Assembly: GCA_016647705.1 (NCBI GenBank)
Contig: CM028329.1
Coordinates: 57,863,231-57,927,230, forward strand
Origin: Eucommia ulmoides
Lineage: Eukaryota; Streptophyta; Magnoliopsida; Garryales; Eucommiaceae
DNA length: 64,000 bases
Direction of reading: 5' to 3'
Shown: in pieces, positions 43,702 through 54,687 of the stretch
Position numbering within the stretch: the first letter of the stretch is position 1
How the letters are laid out: each line of letters starts with the position of its first letter
Translations under genes and position numbers: made by a program
Notes under the pieces: model-generated
The model's input: only the letters and a program-made list of their open reading frames with translations
The model's database searches: none
What the model was told of the DNA's origin: nothing

Positions 43702-44795
43702 ACTAGAGAGGATGGTTTTCTTATGGGTCAAATTATATTAGACACCCTCAAAGTTTTGCATTTTCTCAAACTACCCCCCCACATATCAATTTATATCTAT
43801 TTGACCTTATAACTTTCCCTTGTGTGTCAATATGGTCCATAGAAATTATAGTAGTTTTTAGGGGGCATTTGGTTACTTCATGACTGATGTTACCCAAAAA
43901 TCTCACTCCAGAACCTATGAATCTGCAAAACCAAAAACACTAAGCTTGACACTAGTGTGATGTCAGTCAAAAAATCTCCGTCGTGAGAATAAATCAATTT
44001 AGTTTGAGATAAAGAAAAGTAAATTAACAAATAGTTCAATGCTTTATTACTGGTAAACCTGGCTACTTGGCTGATTGTGGTAATGGGTAGTTATATATCC
44101 CTACGTGATTGCTCCAATTCCACATTATCCGGTAATGGGCCACTTGTATCGACACTACTTATGAAGGTGGCCATGTCTCCGTTACATGATAGTTCCCTTG
44201 TTCGAGCTATCTCATGGGCCCTTGTCAGCCCCTGTTCGTGTTAGTTCATTGGCCTAAGGTCCAACTATTCCAGTGGATTGAAGTGTAGCCAGTCCCCATA
44301 TCCTCATTTTCGTTCGGCCCAAGATGCGATACCCTCCTCAGGCCCATTATCTCTGCCCAATTGAGTAGCATGCTTGTTTAAATGGATGAAGCGGTTGAGG
44401 AGAGTTTTACCTCCATCAATGATCATTTAAGATAAGTTAACTACAATTATAATTTACAAACACGTAAATTATTCTTTTACATTCTACTATTTTACACCAA
44501 TTAATATGAATGTAATTATAATTAATTTTTTATACCTAAAATACGCCTTTTACATTCAACCATTTCAACGCGGTAGTAGTCCAGTGGTGATTACTAATGA
44601 CTATAAGACGGTGCAACGACAGATGGTGGTTGGTGTTGACTCAACAATATTGGCAACCAATGGTAGCAGTGGTCCGATGACAACAGTCTGTTAGTGGTTG
44701 GGCTTCTTTGAAGCGACAGTCTGTTAGTGGTTGGGCTTCATAAGAGCGACAATCTATGGTGGGACTATATAATGTGTACAATGTTAATGAGAAAA
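43702..44795. other. Intergenic stretch without a gene
   Basis: This may include the distal promoter of the heat stress factor. About 44040-44400 is less AT-rich (AATGGGCCACTTG, AGTCCCCATATCC) and reads like decayed transposon sequence. A 31-bp phrase with CGACAGTCTGTTAGTGG recurs near 44684-44740. Confidence 0.4.
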
Positions 44796-44842
44796 TTAAG
44801 GTATCTTTGACAACTCAATTAAGTGCTGAAAACTGAATAAAT

Positions 44843-46681
44843 TGTTGGGAAAATAAAATAATGATATTTCCCAACCCAACAATCAGTCACACAAATACAA
44901 ATTCACACACAAGATTTAATATGATTTGACCAACAATTTACTGACGATCACAGAGAGAAACCAATTCTACTATATCAATAGGAATTACATAGGAGGAGAA
45001 GAATCTCCACACTCTTAGCTTATCCACTCAATTCTCTCCCGGACAAGCTTTTTATCTGTGTTTATTCACTACCTGAGCATATTCATCTCTCTCTGAAGGC
45101 TTACTCCTGACCTTTTCTTGGCCATGGCCAAAAGTCCTTGTCTTTCTCTTTCAAATATTGCATCTTGCCTTTTGGTTTATATAAACTTATAAATTCAAAT
45201 CATATTTATAAAGGAAAAATTACCGACTAGACCCACTATTAACAGCAATCTACCAATAAAATTCACATATTTTTTCTTGTACCAAAAACTTTCATGCCAG
45301 CGATTTCTTGCACTGATTTTTCCCTTTTTAAAAAATGGCCAGCAACGAAATTACCGAAATGCCCCTTCTGTGATTTTACACGAGCATTGCCTTGCCGCCG
45401 TCGCCAACGCCTTCACAACCCAGATTCGCCGCTATCACTGTCGGGATCCGACGCACTCCCGCCATCGCTGTCCAAATTCAACGCCGTTCCCACCGTCCAA
45501 ATTTGGTTTCTCCACTACTTTCGTAGCTCAGATCCGAGCATTTTAATGAATGCCGTCACTTTATTTCTGTTTTGTTTCAATCTGGTGAACCTTTTCTTTG
45601 TTTAGAGAGAGAGCGAGAAATGGTGAAGTGGGTATTAAAGGCTTTGGAGTTCTTTTTTTACTATTTACTTATAATTTGCAGTTTGATTACTTAAAAGTAG
45701 ATAGTAGAGAGAATTTATAGTGAGAAAAACGTGGATCTATGTTAATATTACATGTAACATCCCCTTAAAATATAGTAAGAGAAATGTGAGTCTGTGATAA
45801 TGTAGGTCGATGTTAGTGGGAGAAATTAAAAATTGCATTAATGTTACATATAACATCCTCTGAAATATAGATGTTACATGTAACATCTACATAAAAATAT
45901 GTTTTGTATATAACATCAACTGAAAATAATTATTGATATAGATGTTACATGTAACATCCATTGAAAATATATTTTAAAATAATTACTGATCATAAATGTC
46001 ACATGTAATATTTATTGATTTTTTTTTTTTTTTTGCAATATTAGACATTGTTACATTCAACACACATATTGAAAGAGGCGGCACAAGAGGATAATCAAAT
46101 GTATCGCAATATTGGATAGAAAAATACAACTGGTTGTTCCTTTAGATATTGCCTTTGGATGTTACATGTAACATCCACGCATAATACGATTTATACGTCC
46201 AAAAAATATGATTAGCATATCGTAAAAAAGATAACATTTTACTGATTAATGCAATATAAAAATATTAATTTTACAACATCAGAAACAACGAAAAAAATCT
46301 GTGTGTTTTAATGTTAACATTGAAAGTTACATATGAGATATATTTTGGTCATAAAAGCACAAAAGGAGATACTGGTGCATGAAAAAAGTAGCAGGTTTGA
46401 TTGGTAGTTTTTATTGCCTTTTAGGACTTTTTGGTCAGCGTCCCTATTTATAATATGAGTGAAGGGCAAAATGGATATTCCAAAAAGTCCCAAACATGGT
46501 TTATTGTTCACACTTATGCAATTCATTGTTCATGTACGTGATTTACTGTTCACGCGGAATTCACTATTCACGCGTATTCCACTTTTCACCGTCGGTGGAA
46601 CTACATACTATTCACGCATATAACATTGTTGACGTGTATGACATTGTTCACTCATTGAACATATTAAGAAAATACCCAACA
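44843..46681. mobile_element. LTR-derived block, related to the solo LTR at 22316 (fossil)
   Basis: It begins TGTTGGG and ends AAATACCCAACA. The part at about 46435-46640 shares the GTTCACGCG and CCGTCGGTGGAACTA phrases with 22680-22790. It contains other sequence inserted or captured in the middle (about 45200-46400). The edges and internal structure are uncertain, and it is broken. Confidence 0.45.
45749..46175. repeat. Cluster of TTACATGTAA palindromes
   Basis: Five or more forms of GATGTTACATGTAACATC occur at about 45750, 45846, 45870, 45943 and 46155, separated by AT-rich spacers. The copy at about 46155 is a perfect 20-bp palindrome, GGATGTTACATGTAACATCC. Confidence 0.85.
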
Positions 46682-46890
46682 TATGTTAAGTACTTTTTGT
46701 AATAAATATGTTTGATAACTAGAAGATCACTTAATCAATTAAGTCCATAAAAATATCATTTTTACTCAAATGTTATTTAATTGTCCTGTAGAACATGCTC
46801 AATTAAAAATTCAGTATTTAAAATTTTAATTTCATCAAATAACCTTTGGATATTTTTAGTACTTAAAATTTCATGTTATCAAACATTGCC

Positions 46891-47459
46891 CTAATGCTCA
46901 ACATAAAAAACTAAAATAATTGAATGATTTTCACATGGAATTTTCCTCAAAATTAACATGAAAAATCAACCTAATAACTCTTCAATGTAGACTTTAAAAA
47001 ACAAAAAAGGACTTATTTCACACAAAATTAATTTCAAAAAACCAATTTAAAATAACGAAAGATTTAGGGGCTTCTAGTGTAATTTTGTTTTCTCTTTCCA
47101 ATATAAAACCGGGGGAATGGGGAAGGAGGTTTTCTCCTTAGAAATATCTAGAACAATGCCAGGATGGGGAAGGGTGTTGACCCACGTGTCACATGAGGAT
47201 TGGTTTAGAAATTTTTATAATATAGATATCTAAAATCTGATTGGTTGAGGGTGGGGGAGGGATCCTGTTTGTAATTTGTAGCTGGCTTATGATTGGTTGA
47301 AAAGGGGCCATAAAACTAAGGTCGTTTCAGAGGATTATTTTGAGGTTTTAGAGCCAAAAAGTAACTGTCGTTTGCTTGGTTGTTGGGGAATAATTCAATC
47401 ATAGGAAGAGAGAGAAAGTCTCTCTCTCTAAAAACAAAAAACCAAAAAAAAAAAAAAAT
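46891..47459. other. Intergenic stretch without a gene
   Basis: AT-rich sequence leads into a GGGGAATGGGGAAGGAGG patch at about 47110-47290. No coding frame is supported. Confidence 0.4.
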
Positions 47460-47890
47460 TAAAAAAATTGTAATTTTTTTAAAAATTTGGGGCGAGTTTA
47501 ATAATTTTCAAAGATAAATACAAAATATCTTAAACATTTTACATTTGATATTTCTTGGTTTACATTTACCCTTTTTGGAATTTTGAAGTTTGTTCATTAT
47601 CTCATTTTAGTCCTTGTTGTTTTGATTTCAACACGAACTTAAAATTTTGAATTGTCTTACTTTGATTCAATTGATTAACACGGTTACTATGTACTCCTTG
47701 CGTTTGATGTTTATCTTAATTCGAGTTATGTACAAATTCGTTTGAATCAAAGTGAGACGATTTTTAAAAATTTGAAGTGTTTTTGTGTTTAAATTGAAAC
47801 AATAAGAACTAAAGTAAAATAGTGGATAAACTTCAAGGGTGAAAAATGTCAAAAACCCTAACATCAAAATTTATTGTGGTGGTCAACGGT
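47460..47890. repeat. Foldback repeat, copy 1
   Basis: The left arm (GAAGTTTGTTCATTATCTC, TTTGATTTCAACACGAAC, GATTCAATTGATTAACACGG) returns inverted in the right arm (CGTTTGAATCAAAGTGAGAC, AAATTGAAACAATAAGAAC, GTGGATAAACTTCAAGG). It is probably a non-autonomous DNA transposon. The same element occurs at 48865-49335 in the same orientation. Confidence 0.8.
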
Positions 47891-48262
47891 GATTGCCGGG
47901 ATAGCCCGAACACACCTTACCGTCAAACCACACACAAAAAAAGAAGAAGTAAAAACATAATAGAAATAAAAAAATAATATATATATATAGGAAGAGAGAG
48001 AAAGTCTCCTCTCTCTACCCTACATACTAAGAGTGAAAGAAATCCTCGCAAATCCGCACCGCCTACCCACCCTAACGTTGGCCCGGTTGGATGTCGCTCT
48101 GTTTTTTTTTTTTGTTTTTTCACCCGCCCGCCCCGCCAAGAGAGACAAAAAAGATCGGGGTTATCACTCTCATACCCGAATGCCCCGAACCCGACCGAAA
48201 ATACCCTAATTATATAAATTTACCTTTTACCCCCATTAATTTAGCATATTACTAAAATACCC

Positions 48263-48332
<70 letters not shown>

Positions 48333-48864
48333 GAGATTAGGGTTTTATTCGCTCATTTCTCTCTGACGCCTCCAATGAATTCAAGCGCTCTCTCTCTCTC
48401 TCTCTAGTCTCTCGTTCTCTCATTTTTTCGATCTCTCGTTCTCTCGTTCATCATAATCGGAGACGAGTCATCGTCTATGCCTTCTGATGCGGTGGCGGTG
48501 GATGGAATTTGTGGTGCCGTGGCAACTACCAGAAAGACGATTTGGAAGAAGATTAGGGGAAAAGGAGGAGTAGGATCTTATTCAAAATTTTAATATATGT
48601 TTAGATTTGCTTGTTGAATTTCTTGCAATTATGTTTCACTTCTTCCTTCCTCACACCCGTCTCCTTCTCCAGTCAAAACCCTTGTTTTCTCCTGCCCGAA
48701 AACCGCCCGCACCCGAACCCGCTCGGATGGCCAGCTGTTTCGACTCGGGGACTGTCGAATTTCGATCCGTCAAAATCATTTGGGTCGGCCACCAAAACCA
48801 CACCATCCCTGACCGATCTGACCAATTTTCTCTCCTAGTACATACACAAAAATAAAAAATAAAA
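47891..48864. other. Spacer between the two foldback copies
   Basis: It starts with the 3' tail of a SINE (CACCTTACCGTCAAACC, about 47915-47932). It then holds CCCGCCCGCCCCGCC-like and CGAACCCGACC-like patches, the (AT)n tract at 48257-48328, a CT-rich block at 48385-48450, and a short GC-richer piece (about 48480-48830). The open frames in it are not recognised. Confidence 0.4.
48257..48328. repeat. (AT)n microsatellite of about 70 bp
   Basis: An uninterrupted AT dinucleotide run. Similar shorter runs are at 10213-10251, 29922-29941 and 49915-49957. Confidence 0.97.
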
Positions 48865-49335
48865 AAATGTAATTTTAAAAAGTTTTGGGGCCAATTTAAT
48901 AATTTTGAAAGATAAACAGAAAATATCTAGGGCTAAAACATAATTTTGAAAGATAAGCACAAAATATCTTAAACATTTTACATTTGATATTTCTTGGTTT
49001 ACATTTACTGTTTTTGGCACTTTGAAGTTTGTTCATTATCTCATTTTAGTCCTTCTTGTTTTAATTTCAACACAAACTTAAAATTTTGAATCGTCTTACT
49101 TTGATTCAATCGATTAACACGGTTACTATGTACTCCTTGCCTTTGATCTTTATCTTACCTTTCGATCCATAACCGTGTTAGTCGATTGAATCGAAGTGAG
49201 ACGATGTTTAAAACTTTAACGTGTTTCGTGTCGAAATTGAAACTAAGAATTGAAGTGAAATAATGGATAAACTTGAAGGATGAAAAATGTCAAAAACCCT
49301 AACATCAAATTTCATTGCGGTGGTCAACAGTGATT
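48865..49335. repeat. Foldback repeat, copy 2
   Basis: The same left and right arms as at 47460, with longer intact pairing (TCAATCGATTAACACGGTTA against TAACCGTGTTAGTCGATTGA). A short phrase with TAATAATTTTGAAAGATAA is duplicated at its left side. Confidence 0.82.
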
Positions 49336-49660
49336 GTGAGGATAGTGAATGTTCTCAATTATGGTCAATTTTTGTTGTGATGATGAATGTTGTTATGGGA
49401 GAGGTGAAATTAAGATGATTGTACATGTTATTAGTTGTTCTAGACGTCTGTTGTGGCTTTGGCTGTAGTAAGTAATGGCCTCAGTGATAGTTGTTTTTGT
49501 TGTTGTGGTGATGTTGGTAAATGTTTCCTTTGTTGGTCGGTGGAGATTGTGGTGGTTGCAAATGTTTGTTATGAAATGAATAAATTAAGACAAAATTGTC
49601 ATAGAAACATTATATATTTATTATATGAAATTTTCGTAAAAATAAAATAAAAATACTCAA

Positions 49661-49905
49661 GAGGGGTTAATCCGGTTGGTAAGAGAGGTGCCTACTTTCC
49701 TTGTCAACTAAACTTCGACTCTTCTGGGGAGTACTTCAGAAATTAAATCTTAAATTCAATCTTGAATGTATATGTTTGATATGAAAAAATGCACCTTTAA
49801 AATCATTCAGTGAAGTGATTAGTTGAGGTGCACATAAACTAATTTGGACACATTTTACCATCAAACCAAAAAAAAAAACCAAAAAAAACAATAAAACAAA
49901 ATAGA
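49661..49905 (+). mobile_element. SINE, family with TTACCGTAAAA tail
   Basis: The head is well kept: A-box-like GGTTAATCCGGTTGGTAAGA and B-box-like CTTCGACTCTTCTGG. The body has AATTAAATCTTAAATTCAAT, CACCTTTAAAATCATTCAG and GTGATTAGTTGAGGTGCAC, ending ATTTTACCATCAAACC and an A-rich tail. The order agrees with 25699. Confidence 0.78.
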
Positions 49906-49910
49906 AATGA

Positions 49911-49959
<49 letters not shown>

Positions 49960-51126
49960 CTTTTATCTTTTGCATCAATCAAAATCAATGTTGAATGAAC
50001 TCTAAAAAATGAGGAGTCGTTTTAATTTATTACCTAAAAAATCTTCCTCCACTTATAATGCGGTTAAATTTTATTATATTTTATATTCCATAAGTTTGTG
50101 TGAAACGTAGTTTATTAATTAATTAATTTAGTTATTATTATTTTGTATTTAAAAGTTTAAAAATCAAAATAATGTCTTAAACAACAGGAATACTTGATTT
50201 TTCAAAATGTCACGTTAAACCTAAATATATAAACCAAAAAATGTCAACATAAATAAAAGAAATTCATATCATGATAAGAGCAATAGTAATTCATATCATG
50301 ATTAGACTTAAGAGCCATAATTATAGATTTTTTTTTAAGTAATCTAATAATAATAAAATAAATGAAAAAAATAAAAAAATATAATAACCCACTTTACTTT
50401 TGAATAGCATGGACAAGTGGATGACTGCAAGCAATATTCCCTCCACAATTATTTTAATATTAATAAAAAAAAATATTATATAGAAAACAAAAAACCTGCA
50501 ACTTGCAATTATTTAAATAAAAAATTTCATTAAAAAAATATTATAATAAATAAATAAATAGCAACTTGCAAGTGGGGGTAAGACTTATCTCAACTTGAAA
50601 ATATCTATCCATATAATAATTAAAATTCGAACTTTCTACATTGTTCTAGTACATACTAGATCATTACAAACACCTACAAATTGCAATTATTAAATCAAAA
50701 TTCCATTAAATAATAGTATTATACTTTGTTAGTGTAATAAAAATGCGGTTTTGACACTTTGCGCCCTTCAAATTTGACTATTATTTACTTTGTGCCATAT
50801 AATTGGAACTTAACACTCGACACCTTGAAAATCCGTAACTATCCCATTTCAGTCCAAATCAACAAGGGCGGTTCAACCCCCCCCCTTTTTGTGTTATAAT
50901 TTTATAAAAAAATCAATTAAAATCCTTACAATTTTATATAAGCTCCTCTGATTTATATAAATATCTAATAACATCTATTTTTTTAACCCCCATCAATCTA
51001 TTTTCTAGGTGCGTTGCTAGAAATCAATAACTTCATTATAATTTTGAACGAGAAAAAGTCAACTGCCATACACTTAACTATTTTAAGATTTTTATGAGTA
51101 TTTTCAATCTCTTCTTTTCTTTCTTA
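49906..51126. other. AT-rich intergenic stretch
   Basis: An (AT)n tract lies at 49915-49957. About 50735-50870 has TTTGACACTTTGCGCCCTTC and related lines that recall the Mutator-type MITE at 9030 but show no paired end. No gene is supported. Confidence 0.4.
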
Positions 51127-51474
51127 GGGTATATTTGGTTAGAAGGAGGGGAAAGGAAAAACAAAAAGAAAATATTTTTATCCAGTGTTGTTTGGTTGGG
51201 AAGGAAAATGAAATGATAGAAAAATAATTTAGTTTAATATAATTTACTATTTTACTTTCATATATTCCAAAAATATATTAAAAAATCAATTACTAAGAAT
51301 ATAATTGTAATTTTGATATCCAAAACCAACTTGTCTTAAAATTTTTGTTTTATCCTACTCATTTTCATTCTCCTTCCATTTTCCTTCCATACCAAACACA
51401 TTTTTTTTTTTTTTTTTCATTTCTCCTTCTATTTTTCATTCCCCTTCCATTTTTCATCCATACCAAACACACCC
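51127..51474. mobile_element. Tourist-like MITE
   Basis: GGGTATATTTGGTTAGAAGG on the left mirrors CCATACCAAACACACCC on the right. TTA flanks both sides (51124-51126 and 51475-51477). Purine-rich and pyrimidine-rich halves would fold on each other. Confidence 0.78.
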
Positions 51475-51477
51475 TTA

Positions 51478-51745
51478 GTATATTTGGTTGGAGGGATATA
51501 GAAGGAGGAGAAATAATATTGTGTGTATTAAAAAAAATTTAATATGTTTTTACTTAATTTACTATTTTACCCTTAGTACAAATAAAAATGGGAGAAATAA
51601 TATTTTGTGTGTATTAAAAAAAATTAATATGTTTTTGCTTAATTTATTATTTTACTCTTAGTATAAATAAAAATGGAGTAAAAATATATCATTTCACCTC
51701 TTATTTCTCTTTCTCTTTCCCTTTTCACCTCTTACCAAACATACC
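51478..51745. mobile_element. Tourist-like MITE, adjacent copy
   Basis: It shares the TTA at 51475-51477 with the previous element. It starts GTATATTTGGTTGGAGGG and ends TTACCAAACATACCC. An internal ATAATATTGTGTGTATTAAA-like unit is duplicated. Confidence 0.68.
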
Positions 51746-52138
51746 CTTGTGTTTGGTATAGATGGAAAATAGAAGGGGAGGAAATGAAAAAAAATTGTGT
51801 TTGGTATGGAAGAAAAATAGAAAGGAAATAAAAATGGGAAGGATAAAACACAAATTTCAAGACAAATTGCCCCCCCCCCAAATTTAGGAGGAAAAAAGGA
51901 GGAAAATTGTTTTGGATATCAAAATTACAATTATACTTTTAATAATTGATTTTTTGAATATATGAGGGCAAAATAGTAAATTATATTAAAGTAAATTATT
52001 TTCTATCATTTTATTTTCTTTCCCAACCAAACAACACTAAGAAAAGTAATTTTTCTTTCACAATGGATAAAAATATATATTTTTTTTTTCATTTTCTCTT
52101 TCTTTTTCCTTTCCCCTTCTTCTAGCCAAACATAATAA
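51746..52138. mobile_element. Tourist-like MITE, third related copy
   Basis: TGTTTGGTATAGATGGAAAA on the left and CTTCTAGCCAAACATAATAA on the right are inverted relatives of the neighbours' ends. The outer ends are worn, so the exact edges are unclear. Confidence 0.5.
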
Positions 52139-52668
52139 GGGTATGTTTGGTTAAAAGGAAGGGAAAGAGAAAAAAAAGAAAAGAAAATGAAAAAGAAAAT
52201 AATTTTATACATTATGAAAGAAAAATTATTTCATAATAATTATTTTTCTTAATATTGTTTAGTTGGGAAGAAAAATGAAAGGATGAATAATAATTCACCC
52301 TAATATAATTTACTATTTTGCCTTCATATATTACAAAAATAAATTAAAAAAATCAATTATTAAGGATATAATTATAATTTTGATATCCAAAACTATTTTC
52401 CTCTCATTTTCCTCTCAAATTTGGGGGGAAAAAATTTGTCTCGTAATTTGTGTTTTACCTTCCTATTTTCATTCCCCTTCCATTTTCTTTCCGTATCAAA
52501 CACAATTTTTTTTCATTTTTCATTTTTCATTTTCTATTTTCTTTCCATTTTTCATCCATACCAAACACATCCTAAGGAAATGATTTTTCCTCTACAAAGA
52601 ATAAAAAAAAAATAATTTTTCAGTTCCCTTTCCCTTTTCCTTTCTCATCCTTCCAACCAAATAGACCC
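52139..52668. mobile_element. Tourist-like MITE, fourth copy in the cluster
   Basis: GGGTATGTTTGGTTAAAAGG on the left mirrors CATCCTTCCAACCAAATAGACCC on the right, followed by TTA. The interior shares AATTTACTATTTTGCCTTCATAT with the 51127 copy. Confidence 0.7.
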
Positions 52669-54416
52669 TTAAAAAATTTTCTACAAAAAAATATATTTAT
52701 GGCGTAGTGATTAATTAAAGGTCATCCCCTCAGTCAGGTTTAAAGCCATCAAATAAGTTCTAATAGTGTTCCAAATATTCTTAGTCATACCTCTCCCTCT
52801 AGTAATTCCTGTCTTGAACTAAATATGATATACATGTATTTATATATGTATGTAAGTGACTAAGTATTTGGGCGGAAAAAGAATTAGGGAGAAAAAAAGG
52901 CTAAATTTGACCATAAAATCTCCCGAATACAATCAAGTGCATTACAATAAAGATAATGACTTAGACTGTAGTGAAATGATTGAGAAGCTTTAACGTTTAT
53001 ATGTTCTAATTGAACTTATTGAGACCAAAGTAAAATTTAAAATTTTGGTATAACTTCAGGTGTACAATGCATCAAAACCCTTGAATAAAAAATTAAATAA
53101 TTAGGAAGTGGAAGAAAGAATTAAAAAATGAAATGGTGATATATAATATTAAAAAATTGAAGCTTCTACATTGTTCTAGTACTTACTAGAGCTCACACTT
53201 GCCAAGAAGTACGACTATATCGACAAGTGATGAATAAAATAAAAACATTATCCTCTTCTTCATTGCACAAAAGCCAATATTTTTAATTTAAAATTAATTA
53301 ATAATTCAAAGTGACATCTGGCAAGTTTATTACATGATTTTTTTTTTTTCAATTTACAAGAAAAAAGCCACATAAGACTACATAGTATTTCGAGCTAGCT
53401 ACGTCTGTGCCACGTGGCAATTAAGTACAGGACAATGTAAAAAAAAAAATTCCAAATTTTTTATTGCAAGATTTTAAATATTTAATTCATCGATAAATCA
53501 AAAATATATACGACCAGCACATGTATATGTGTACACGTGTAGTCGTGTATAATTTAGATTCTCAAGCACAATGATCAATGTTATCCAAAATATTAGAAGG
53601 GTGTTCACGCGCGCTCCAACCTCGTAGTTATATGTATCTACTTATGTGTCAAATATTTTTTAAATCTAAAAAATATATACAACCAGCACATGTACGAGTG
53701 TACAAGTGTAGTCGTGTATAATTCTGATTCGCAAGCACAATGATCAATGCTATCCTAATTATTAAAAGGGTGTTCACGCGCGTTACAACCTCGCAGTTAT
53801 ATGTATCTAACTTGTGTGTCAAATATTTTTTAAATCTAAAAAATATTACACAAATATATATAATATATTTACATGAAATTTATAACCTATAACTAATTTT
53901 ATATAAATACATGTAACTAATATTATACAGGCGTAAATGCATGCGAGACAAATACGCAAATAAAAACCAATTTAAGAAACTAAATTAAAACTTATGTTTT
54001 AAATAGGACTAATCACAGATTACACCCGTTATTTTAAACTAATCACCAATTATTTCTTATTAAAATAATATAATTCTTTTCTTGATTAATTAAAAAATTA
54101 ATAAATCAATTATTATAGTAATTTATTTCCTCTTTTACCCTAAAAAACATAAAATTAAAAAATTGACGAACCTTCTGGATTGTTCTAGTATCTTGAGTAC
54201 TAGATTTCAAAATGGGCCACATTGCCCCAGGCCCAACCATGGCCCAAGCCTTTACAGGCCCCCATTTGGGAAAATTACACTTTGAACCCCCATAGTTTGA
54301 GGCACGTAGGAATTTGCATCATGTACTTTTATAATAACCAAATAACCCCCTTAAACTATGGAGGATGGACCAATGGAATACATAAATATGATCTCCGAAT
54401 TGGACTACATAACTAT
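52669..54416. other. AT-rich intergenic stretch
   Basis: Apart from the duplication at 53501-53840 no structure explains it. About 54255-54365 has inverted phrases (CCCCCATAGTTTGAGG and CCCCTTAAACTATGGAGG), probably a decayed foldback MITE. No gene is supported. Confidence 0.4.
53501..53840. repeat. Two-unit tandem duplication of about 170 bp
   Basis: Both units carry ACCAGCACATGTA, GTGTAGTCGTGTATAATT, CAAGCACAATGATCAATG, GGGTGTTCACGCGCG and AGTTATATGTATCTA in the same order. The copies are roughly 90% alike by eye. Confidence 0.92.
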
Positions 54417-54550
54417 GGCGTTTGGTTTCATGGAATGGGAGACTCAGAATAGGAATTAGGAACGAATGCAAGTAAATATTTGAAAATTTTACATGCTTTT
54501 ATTTTCAATTCAAATTCCAAGGCTCCGATTTTGTGCAACCAAACACCACC
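54417..54550. mobile_element. Small MITE of about 134 bp
   Basis: GGCGTTTGGTTTCATGGAAT on the left mirrors TTGTGCAACCAAACACCACC on the right. TAT precedes and TAA follows. It lies just beyond the 3' end of the PEAPOD gene. A partial relative occurs in a PEAPOD intron at about 56074-56165. Confidence 0.6.
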
Positions 54551-54687
54551 TAAGGCTCAGAAGGGCGGGAATAAGAACATAAATATCACTTCCGGAACGT
54601 TTTTTTCTTTGGTTCAAAGAAAGCTTACATTTTGCTGGATCAAGTTGATCCCAAACTGAAACTATAGTGGCACATGATCTCCCAAAT

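Larger units (their letters stand above)
44799..46890. mobile_element. GTTTGATAA-type MITE split by an LTR insertion
   Basis: The left end (AGGTATCTTTGACAACTC after TTA, then AATTAAGTGCTGAA) and the right end (AAATTTCATGTTATCAAAC and ATTGCC) look like the two halves of one MITE of the 62421 family. The LTR-like block at 44843-46681 separates them. TTA is on the left and CTA on the right. Confidence 0.45.

Noticed and set aside
45277-45605. Two overlapping + strand frames of about 90-100 aa
   Set aside because: No recognisable domain, no splice context, and they lie within LTR-derived sequence.
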